This document shows, piece after piece, positions 36,141 to 42,775 of a stretch of 64,000 bases of DNA (position 1 is its first letter; each line of letters starts with the position of its first letter). Where the stretch lies: contig NZ_CP186480.1 of assembly GCF_049354825.1 (NCBI RefSeq), positions 2,046,001 through 2,110,000 of the forward strand, given 5' to 3'. A model generated the notes under the pieces. It was not told where the DNA came from. It searched no databases and worked only from the letters and a program-made list of their open reading frames with translations. This stretch comes from Novosphingobium sp049354825. GTDB lineage: Bacteria; Pseudomonadota; Alphaproteobacteria; Sphingomonadales; Sphingomonadaceae. Position numbers and translations under genes: made by a program.

Positions 36141-36856
36141 GCTGCCTCGCGCTGCCTGACGGTACGGAATTCGATCTTCTTGTCATACGGCGCACCCACG
36201 ATCATGCGCTGGACGTAGACGCCCGGCAGGTGGATGGCGTCGGGATCGAGGCTGCCGGCCGGGACCAGCTCTTCCACTTCGACCACGCAGACCTTGCCGC
36301 AGGTCGCGGCGGGTACGTTGAAGTTGCGTGCAGTCTTGCGAAATACCACGTTGCCGGTCTCGTCGGCTTTCCACGCCTTCACCAGCGCCAGGTCGGCGAA
36401 GATGCCGCGCTCCATAACATAGTCCTCGGGGCCGTTCGGGCCGTCGAATGAGCGGATCTCCTTGCCCTCCGCCACCAGCGTGCCGACGCCGGTCTTCGTG
36501 TAGAAGGCCGGAATGCCGGCGCCGCCAGCACGCATTCGTTCAGCCAACGTGCCCTGTGGACAGAACTCGACCTCAAGCTCGCCGGCCAGGTACTGCCGCT
36601 CGAACTCCTTGTTCTCGCCGACGTAGGACGACACCATCTTCTTAACTTGCCGCGTGCGCAGCAGTTTGCCGATCCCTTCGTTGTCGATGCCGGCGTTGTT
36701 GGAGAAAAAGGTCAGGCCCTTCACGCCCGAATCCCGCACCGCGTCCAGCAGCCGCTCGGGCAGGCCCGACAGGCCGAAGCCGCCGCTGGCGATCAGCATG
36801 CCGTCGCGCAGCACGCCGCCTAATGCAGCAGCGGCATCGGGGTAGAGCTTGTTCAT
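36137..36856 (-). CDS. scoA: 3-oxoacid CoA-transferase subunit A
   Basis: Alpha subunit of the CoA transferase. The 239-aa protein has the GGFGLSGLPERL loop, FFSNNAG, and EFCPQGTLAERMRAGGAGIPAFYT, all hallmarks of the family. It provides the CoA-binding half for ScoB. The gene leads the operon; about 60-110 bp upstream lie three phased CAATTGC palindromes likely to be operators. Its stop overlaps the start of the HAD lipoprotein gene. Confidence 0.94.
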   Translation of the reverse strand: MNKLYPDAAAALGGVLRDGMLIASGGFGLSGLPERLLDAVRDSGVKGLTFFSNNAGIDNEGIGKLLRTRQVKKMVSSYVGENKEFERQYLAGELEVEFCPQGTLAERMRAGGAGIPAFYTKTGVGTLVAEGKEIRSFDGPNGPEDYVMERGIFADLALVKAWKADETGNVVFRKTARNFNVPAATCGKVCVVEVEELVPAGSLDPDAIHLPGVYVQRMIVGAPYDKKIEFRTVRQREAA

Positions 36857-36918
36857 GGCAGGACTGTCCTCATCGCTCGGTAGGCTCGCGCCGCGCTAGT
36901 CGAAAGTGGCGGTCCGGA

Positions 36919-36968
36919 CAATTGCAACGCGCTGCGCGGCAATTGCAAGGCGCAGCGGGGCAATTGCC
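36919..36968. promoter_or_regulatory. Three CAATTGC palindromes at 21-bp spacing upstream of scoA
   Basis: CAATTGC occurs at 36919, 36940 and 36961, exactly 21 bp (two helical turns) apart. The third is a full 10-bp palindrome, GGCAATTGCC, and the second is GCAATTGC flanked by the inverted repeat GCTGCGC (36931-36937) and GCGCAGC (36950-36956). This looks like a multi-site operator in the divergent region of scoA and the plus-strand lipoprotein gene at 37053. The TGC/GCA-rich make-up recalls sites for PhaR-type polyhydroxybutyrate regulators, but that link is inferred. Confidence 0.6.
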
Positions 36969-37052
36969 AAGGTTCGACCAATCCAAAAACCGCTTTGAAG
37001 AACGGGCGCAAACAGCTGGCGGCCTACACCAGGCGCCGCTACCTTCGCGGCC

Positions 37053-37532
37053 ATGCGGTTCGCGATTGCCCTGACACTGCTCCTGGCCGCAGGCTGCGAA
37101 CCCGGAACGACTGGCGGGGACCAGCCGTCGCCTGCCGCGCCCGAAACGAGCGCCGCGCAAGCCCCGGCCGGGCGCACCCCGTCAAACCCGGCGCCGCCGG
37201 ATATGACGCCGGCCGACCTGCCGCCGCGCCTGCGCGCGCTCGGCACCGAGCCGTTCTGGTCGGCCGACATCGTTGGCGACACGGTCGCCTGGTCAGCGCC
37301 CGATGGTCCCGGCTCGACGTTTGCGATCACGCGCCGCGCCACGCCGGAGGGCGCAGTTCTGGTTGGCCGGCTTGACCAGGCCAACTTCGTGCTTGCCATC
37401 GCGCGGCGTGACTGCAGCGACGGGATGAGCGACCGGACCTATCGTTGGCGCGCGGTACTGCGCCGCAACGGACAATCGCTGCCGGGATGCGCGGAAACGC
37501 CTGACCGCTTGAAAGCGGCGCCCGCACCCTGA
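37053..37532 (+). CDS. COG3650-type lipoprotein
   Basis: A 159-aa lipoprotein with a short signal peptide and Cys15 (LAAGC), a Pro/Ala-rich spacer (about 16-57), and a domain with ALGTEPFWSADI, DRTYRWRAVL and LPGCAE motifs. This is the pattern of the COG3650 group, which is of unknown function. Two conserved Cys in the domain could form a disulfide. It is divergent from scoA and shares the region with the CAATTGC palindromes. Confidence 0.75.
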   Translation: MRFAIALTLLLAAGCEPGTTGGDQPSPAAPETSAAQAPAGRTPSNPAPPDMTPADLPPRLRALGTEPFWSADIVGDTVAWSAPDGPGSTFAITRRATPEGAVLVGRLDQANFVLAIARRDCSDGMSDRTYRWRAVLRRNGQSLPGCAETPDRLKAAPAP

Positions 37533-37740
37533 CCTTTGCTGCACCGCGGCGGACAGGATACCCGGTTGCAATCCGCGCATGGTCGACCCTTGGGCAATGT
37601 CCAATTTTTAGGCAGAGATTGCCGTAGAAAAGGGCAGAATACGGGCGCCATTGCGCGTCACGCAATGGGTATGATGCAAATTCCGCAACAACTTTTGCTC
37701 TTTTCGCACTTGCACAAAAACCGTCCCGACGGCACTTAGA
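37533..37740. other. Intergenic region before the candidate small RNA
   Basis: No coding frame with support is seen. It holds an 8-bp inverted repeat CCATTGCG / CGCAATGG (37648-37655 and 37661-37668) and a spaced GGCAAT / ATTGCC pair upstream of it. Near its end a weak promoter-like pair (TTGCAC at 37710, CTTAGA at 37735) could start the RNA that follows. Confidence 0.4.
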
Positions 37741-37807
37741 GCCTGCCTTTCAGGCATCCTCTCCCAAAACTTCCAAGGCCCGGACGGCAACGTTCGGGCC
37801 TTTTTTT
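37741..37807 (+). ncRNA. Candidate small RNA ending in a strong terminator
   Basis: The segment begins with a GCCTG-CCTTT-CAGGC hairpin, followed by an unpaired C/U-rich stretch (37756-37774) that includes CCTCTCC. It ends in a 12-bp terminator stem and T-run. There is no reading frame, and the nearest upstream gene stops over 200 bp away. A hairpin, an anti-Shine-Dalgarno-like single strand and a terminator are the usual layout of alphaproteobacterial regulatory RNAs. The 5' end is a guess and the RNA could be longer, or it could be the 3' end of the upstream transcript. Confidence 0.45.
37775..37807 (+). terminator. Rho-independent terminator upstream of the CDC48-type gene
   Basis: A 12-bp stem (37775-37786 with 37791-37802, one G-U pair) with a GCAA tetraloop, followed by a T-run. 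It lies about 120 bp before the ATPase gene, so that gene must have its own promoter. Confidence 0.85.
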
Positions 37808-37927
37808 CATGGGCGCGATTGCGCGTACGCTCTTGGCCAGCCGCGGTTTGCAATCGCGGAACCTCGACCCCACCTTCGCTTTTCTAGCCCGGGTCCCGGG
37901 ACAACAGCGAAGAAGGCGAAGAACGAG

Positions 37928-40240
37928 ATGGCGGAAGCCGCGGTCAAGGTGGACGAGCGCACGATCAAGCTGCGCGTAGCCGACGCAAGGCAGGAGGAAA
38001 GCGGCCAGGGCATCGCCCGCCTGCCGCGCACCGCATTTGCGGCCCTGGGCATTGCCGAAGGCGACACGATCGAAATCGTCGGCAAGCAGGCCACTGCCGC
38101 GCGCGCGGTCCACACATATGCCGAAGACGAAAGCCTCGAGGTCATCCGCCTGGACGGCCTGCAGCGGTCGAACGCCGAAGTCGGTGCCGGCGAGCATGTC
38201 GAAATCCGCCGCGCCGAATCGCGCCCCGCCCAGCGCGTGGTGTTCGCCCCTTCGCAGCGCGACATCCGCCTTCAGGGCCCGTCCGAAGCGCTGAAGCGCA
38301 ACTTCTTCGGTCGCCCGCTGGTCGCCGGCGACCTTGTCGCCACCGCCGGGCAGCAGCGCGTGGGGGACATGCCCCCGCAAGTCGCGCGGATGTTCAACGC
38401 GCCCGCCTTTGCACTCACCCAGATCCGCCTCACCGTGGTCTCGACCGTGCCCAAGGGCATCGTCTTCATCGACGAGAACACCGAGGTGGAGCTGCGCGAG
38501 GAGTTCGAGGAAGCCAACGCGCCGCGCGGCGACGTCCTGTACGACGACGTCGGCGGCATGGGAGACACGATCCGCCAGCTGCGCGAAATGGTCGAATTGC
38601 CGCTGCGCTATCCCGAATTGTTTACCCGTCTGGGCGTCGATCCGCCCAAGGGCGTTCTCCTTCACGGCCCGCCAGGCACCGGTAAGACGCGGCTTGCCCG
38701 CGCGGTCGCCAACGAGAGCGATGCCAGTTTCTTCACCATCAACGGGCCCGAAATCATGGGCTCGGCCTATGGCGAATCGGAAAAGCGCCTGCGCGACGTG
38801 TTCGAGGAAGCCGCCAAGGCGGCCCCTTCGATCGTCTTTATCGACGAGATCGATTCGATCGCCCCCAAGCGTGGGCAGGTTCAGGGCGAGGCTGAAAAGC
38901 GCCTTGTGGCCCAGCTGCTGACGCTGATGGACGGGCTGCAGGCGCGCTCCAACATCGTCGTCATCGCCGCCACCAATCGGCCCGACGCGATCGACGAGGC
39001 GCTGCGCCGGCCCGGCCGTTTCGATCGCGAGATCGTCATCGGTGTGCCGGACGAAAGCGGCCGGCGCGAGATTATCGGTATCCATACCCGCGGCATGCCG
39101 CTGGCCGAGGATGTCGATCTGGACGAACTGGCGCGCACCACGCACGGCTTCGTCGGCGCCGACCTGGCGGCGCTGACGCGCGAGGCCGCGATCGACGCGG
39201 TGCGCCGGATCATGCCGCAGCTTGATCTCGAAGCGCAGACCATTCCTGCCGAAGTGCTGGAGAACCTGTCGGTCACGCGCGACGATTTCCTGGCCGCGAT
39301 GAAGCGCATCCAGCCCAGCGCCATGCGTGAAGTGATGGTGCAGGTCCCGAATGTCGGCTGGGACGATATCGGCGGGCTTGGCGAAGCGCAGGAGAAGCTG
39401 CGCGAGGGCGTGGAATTGCCGCTGCGCAATCCCGACGCCTTCCGCCGCCTGGGCATCAGGCCGGCCAAGGGCTTTCTGCTTTACGGGCCGCCCGGCACCG
39501 GCAAGACCTTGCTGGCCAAGGCTGTGGCGAAAGAGGCGGAAGCCAACTTCATCGCCATCAAGTCGTCCGACCTGCTGTCCAAATGGTACGGCGAAAGCGA
39601 ACAGCAGATCGCCCGGCTGTTCGCCCGCGCCCGCCAGGTCGCGCCCTGCGTCATCTTCATCGACGAGATTGATTCGCTGGTACCGGCGCGCGGCTCGGGC
39701 ATGGGCGAGCCGCAGGCGACCGCGCGCGTGGTCAACACGATCCTGGCCGAAATGGACGGGATGGAGGAGCTGAACTCGGTCGTCGTGATCGGAGCGACCA
39801 ACCGGCCGACGCTGGTCGACCCGGCGCTGCTGCGCCCGGGCCGTTTCGACGAACTGGTCTATGTCGGCACGCCCGACGCGGCCGGTCGCGAGCACATCCT
39901 CAAGATCCACACGTCCAAGATGCCCCTGGCGAGCGACGTCGACCTGGCGGCGGTGGCACGCGATACCGAGCGCTTTACCGGCGCCGATCTCGAGGACGTC
40001 GTGCGCCGTGCCGGCCTAAACGCCATCCGCAAGAGCGGCGTGAAGGTCGAGACCGTGACCGCCGCCGACTTTGCCGAGGCGCTGGTCGATTCGCGCGCCA
40101 CGGTGACCGAGGCGATGGAGGAAGAATACGCCCGGATGAAGGGCGAGCTCAAGAAGCGCGCTGCCGAGGTGAATCCGCCGATCGGCTTCCTGGCACCCGG
40201 CATGGTTACGCCGACGCGCGAGAGCAAGCACGCGCCTTGA
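37928..40240 (+). CDS. CDC48/VAT-type AAA+ ATPase with two AAA domains
   Basis: A 770-aa unfoldase-like ATPase of the CDC48/p97/VAT type. It has an N-terminal double-psi-barrel-like CDC48_N part (about 1-90), a CDC48_2-like part (about 105-185), and two AAA modules with Walker A GPPGTGKT at 247-254 and 520-527. Walker B is VFIDEID in the first module and IFIDEID in the second. Pore loops read SAYGES in D1 and SKWYGES in D2, close to archaeal VAT. PGRFD arginine-finger segments occur in both. No C-terminal proteasome-docking HbYX tail is seen (it ends HAP). It likely extracts or unfolds proteins; substrates in bacteria are unknown. Confidence 0.93.
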   Translation: MAEAAVKVDERTIKLRVADARQEESGQGIARLPRTAFAALGIAEGDTIEIVGKQATAARAVHTYAEDESLEVIRLDGLQRSNAEVGAGEHVEIRRAESRPAQRVVFAPSQRDIRLQGPSEALKRNFFGRPLVAGDLVATAGQQRVGDMPPQVARMFNAPAFALTQIRLTVVSTVPKGIVFIDENTEVELREEFEEANAPRGDVLYDDVGGMGDTIRQLREMVELPLRYPELFTRLGVDPPKGVLLHGPPGTGKTRLARAVANESDASFFTINGPEIMGSAYGESEKRLRDVFEEAAKAAPSIVFIDEIDSIAPKRGQVQGEAEKRLVAQLLTLMDGLQARSNIVVIAATNRPDAIDEALRRPGRFDREIVIGVPDESGRREIIGIHTRGMPLAEDVDLDELARTTHGFVGADLAALTREAAIDAVRRIMPQLDLEAQTIPAEVLENLSVTRDDFLAAMKRIQPSAMREVMVQVPNVGWDDIGGLGEAQEKLREGVELPLRNPDAFRRLGIRPAKGFLLYGPPGTGKTLLAKAVAKEAEANFIAIKSSDLLSKWYGESEQQIARLFARARQVAPCVIFIDEIDSLVPARGSGMGEPQATARVVNTILAEMDGMEELNSVVVIGATNRPTLVDPALLRPGRFDELVYVGTPDAAGREHILKIHTSKMPLASDVDLAAVARDTERFTGADLEDVVRRAGLNAIRKSGVKVETVTAADFAEALVDSRATVTEAMEEEYARMKGELKKRAAEVNPPIGFLAPGMVTPTRESKHAP

Positions 40241-40246
40241 CCGGCG

Positions 40247-40281
40247 GGCACCGCCCTGCGGCTCAGGCCGTGGGCGGTGCC
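40247..40281. terminator. Hairpin between the CDC48-type gene and the MscS gene
   Basis: GGCACCGCCC (40247-40256) and GGGCGGTGCC (40272-40281) form a perfect 10-bp stem with a 15-base loop between two convergent genes. The right part overlaps the last codons of the channel gene. There is no T-run, so termination by it is only plausible. Confidence 0.4.
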
Positions 40282-41348
40282 GGCAGCGCCGGGCCGCCGT
40301 CGTCCGGCCCCTCGCGCTTGAGCGCTTCGGGCATCCGGCAGCGCAGCCAGTCGAGCATGATCTCGCGCATGGTGTTGCGCAGGCGGTTGAGCGCGCCCGG
40401 TTCGGCCGCGCTCATGACCAGCTTCAATTCGACTGCATCGATCTTCGCATCGGACACCTGTAGCGAAGCGTTGCGGCGATCCCAGTCGCCCTCCTTGTCG
40501 ATCGCGGCGAGATAGGCGGCGCGGATCGGCTCGACCGGGTTTCCGGGAAGGATCGGCAGCACGACCGAGCCGAGGATGCCGCCGCCGGCGCGGGTCCAGT
40601 TCTGGAAGCTGCCATCGAGAAACTTGGCGGTCGGCACGATCAGGCGCCGCTCGTCACCGGTGCGGATGACGACGTAGGAGAGACGAATATCCTCGACCCG
40701 GCCCGCCTCGCCATCGATCACGATGTAGTCGTCGATCCGGATCGGTTCGGTCAGCGCGATCTGCAGCCCGGCGATCAGCGACTTGAGCGCCGGCTGCGCC
40801 GCAGCGCCTACTGCAAGGCCGGCCAGACCCGCCGAGGCCAGCAGCGTGGTGCCGATGGTGCGCACACCGGGGATTGCAAACAAGATCAGCGCGATGACGA
40901 CGAAGCCGATCAGGAAGCGCAGCGTGCGCGACAGGATGCGGATGCGGGTGCGCTGGCTGCGCGCACTTTCGCTGTCGCCTTGCGAGGATGCGCGTTGGTC
41001 CAGCCCGCCGGCAATGCCGCCGACCAGCGCGAACGCGCACCAGCCGATCAGGACCGCGACCAGCAGCCGCCCGAAATCGGCCCACAACAAGGCAAGGATG
41101 GGGTTGAGCGGCGCGGCGATCGCCAGTCCGAGCGCGCCCATCAGCACGCGCGTCGGGCCGCGCAGCCGCGCCACCACGGCATCGTCGGTACGAAACGACG
41201 AATAGCCGACCAATCGCCGCAGCAACGCGAAGACGCCGAAATGGATCAGCACCGCGATGGCCACAGCGACCGCCGCGATGATCCCGGCCTCGGTCCACTG
41301 GGCGGTCATCGCGCCGAGTGCGCGAAGCGAATTGGGCGTTGCAGGCAT
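40263..41348 (-). CDS. MscS-family mechanosensitive channel
   Basis: A 361-aa membrane protein with about four to five helices, followed by the MscS pore and beta domain. The pore helix region reads ASAGLAGLAVGAAAQPALKSLIAG, and the beta domain contains IDDYIVIDGEAGRVEDIRLSYVVIR and VPTAKFLDGSFQNWTR, all typical. It releases solutes on osmotic downshift or may act as a related membrane-tension sensor. The Met at 41348 is preferred, with AGGA upstream; a TTG at 41384 is an alternative. It converges with the CDC48-type gene. Confidence 0.9.
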   Translation of the reverse strand: MPATPNSLRALGAMTAQWTEAGIIAAVAVAIAVLIHFGVFALLRRLVGYSSFRTDDAVVARLRGPTRVLMGALGLAIAAPLNPILALLWADFGRLLVAVLIGWCAFALVGGIAGGLDQRASSQGDSESARSQRTRIRILSRTLRFLIGFVVIALILFAIPGVRTIGTTLLASAGLAGLAVGAAAQPALKSLIAGLQIALTEPIRIDDYIVIDGEAGRVEDIRLSYVVIRTGDERRLIVPTAKFLDGSFQNWTRAGGGILGSVVLPILPGNPVEPIRAAYLAAIDKEGDWDRRNASLQVSDAKIDAVELKLVMSAAEPGALNRLRNTMREIMLDWLRCRMPEALKREGPDDGGPALPAPPTA

Positions 41349-41388
41349 GCGCAGCGTCCTGCCCGCCGCGCCTGCTGCTGACAACCCG

Positions 41389-42693
41389 TCAGCGGGTCAG
41401 CGGGAAGACCAGGTGCTGCTCCATGCCGTCGTCATGGAAACGCCGTTCGAAGCGGCCACGGATCTGCCGCGCCGCGCCATCGACCAGTGACGATCCGAAC
41501 CCTTCCTTGCCCGGGGCCGGCGCGACGACGCCGGTGGCTCCGCGCTCGCGCCAGGTCAGATGCAGCTCGTCCTGGTCGTTGCAGAGCCAATGTACGTCGA
41601 TATGGCCGCCCGGCCTGGACCAGGCGCCATACTTGACCGCGTTGGTGGCAAGTTCGTGCAGCACGAGCCCGACCGGCACGATAGCCGCCTCGGGCAGCTC
41701 CACTTTCGGACCTTCGGCGGCGCACGTGGTCGCGCCGGTCCGGTAAGGCGCCAGCGCAGTATCGACCAGTTCGTCCAGACGGGCGACGCGGTGATGGGGC
41801 GATCCTTGCGTGACCGAGTGCGCCTTCAGCAGCGCTTCTATCCGGCCGGCAACCTGCTCGATCGCGGGCTTGCTTTCGGGGCTTTCGCGGCCCGACATCC
41901 TTACGATCGCCAGGACCACGGCGAAAAGGTTCTTGACCCTGTGGTTCAGCTCTCCCGCAAGGAGGTCCGCCCGGTCGCGCGCGGCCCGCAAGTTAGCGGC
42001 CTGCGCCTCGCTCGCCTCGGCCCGCGCGGCGCGCAGAACCTGGCTGAGGCCAAGCGCAAGCGCGATGACGATCAGTCCCATCAGCGACACCAGCAGCGGC
42101 ACGATGCGATTCTCGTTCGCTACCGACGAGGCGCGAATGGTGTCGAGACGGCCCGATTCGATGGCGTCGAGCCGGTCGATATCGCTGCGCAGCCGTTCCA
42201 TCAGCCGCTGCCCCTCGTCGGTCAGGATGCGCCGCTGCGCCCCCTCGCGATCGCCGGCGCCAAGCTGCACGACGGTAGCCTCGATCTCTGCGAACTTGGC
42301 CGCGGCCAGGCCGGTGATTTCGTTGGCTAGCGCGAGCTGGTCGGGGCTGCGCGCGGAGACGGCACGGCGAAGTTCATCGCTCAGCGGCGCGAGTTGCGCA
42401 CGAGCGGCGCGATAAGGACGCAGGTATCGGTCGTCGCTGGTTATGAAGTAGCCGCGCTGCGCGGTCTCGGCGTTGACGGCGATCCGGCCGATGCCGGCCA
42501 GCAGTCCGACGATGAGCTCGGTCTGCTGCGCCTGGGCGCGCTCGCGCTGCTCGGCCTTCAGGGTCGCGACGATCAGCAACAGCCCGCCGATCAGCCCGAT
42601 CGCCACCAGTGCGAACAGCATCAGCACCGGCAGCCGCGGCGCACCGCGCCACGGGCCGCGGCGCGGCTTCTCACCTTGTGGCGTCGCGATCAT
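41389..42693 (-). CDS. HWE-type sensor histidine kinase with CHASE3 sensor
   Basis: A 434-aa membrane kinase. It has TM1 (about 22-45), a periplasmic CHASE3-like domain (about 48-190, with ETAQRGYFITSDDRYL), and TM2 (about 198-217). The HWE/HisKA_2 phosphoacceptor His251 lies in ELNHRVKN, then HELATNAVKYGA (N-box) and a TWRERG segment matching the WxE motif. Such kinases often feed PhyR-type general stress signalling in alphaproteobacteria. No response regulator is adjacent, so the partner is unknown. The gene lies upstream of the MscS gene on the same strand. Confidence 0.9.
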   Translation of the reverse strand: MIATPQGEKPRRGPWRGAPRLPVLMLFALVAIGLIGGLLLIVATLKAEQRERAQAQQTELIVGLLAGIGRIAVNAETAQRGYFITSDDRYLRPYRAARAQLAPLSDELRRAVSARSPDQLALANEITGLAAAKFAEIEATVVQLGAGDREGAQRRILTDEGQRLMERLRSDIDRLDAIESGRLDTIRASSVANENRIVPLLVSLMGLIVIALALGLSQVLRAARAEASEAQAANLRAARDRADLLAGELNHRVKNLFAVVLAIVRMSGRESPESKPAIEQVAGRIEALLKAHSVTQGSPHHRVARLDELVDTALAPYRTGATTCAAEGPKVELPEAAIVPVGLVLHELATNAVKYGAWSRPGGHIDVHWLCNDQDELHLTWRERGATGVVAPAPGKEGFGSSLVDGAARQIRGRFERRFHDDGMEQHLVFPLTR

Positions 42694-42775
42694 GCGGCGT
42701 GCCTAGCGCAGCGAGCCGGGCTTGGCGACCGCGCAAAACCCGGGCTATTCGAGCATCTTGGCATGATGACCGGCG

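Noticed and set aside
37736..39910. Minus-strand frame of 724 codons opposite the CDC48-type gene
   Set aside because: Antisense shadow of a conserved ATPase; it also runs through a terminator.
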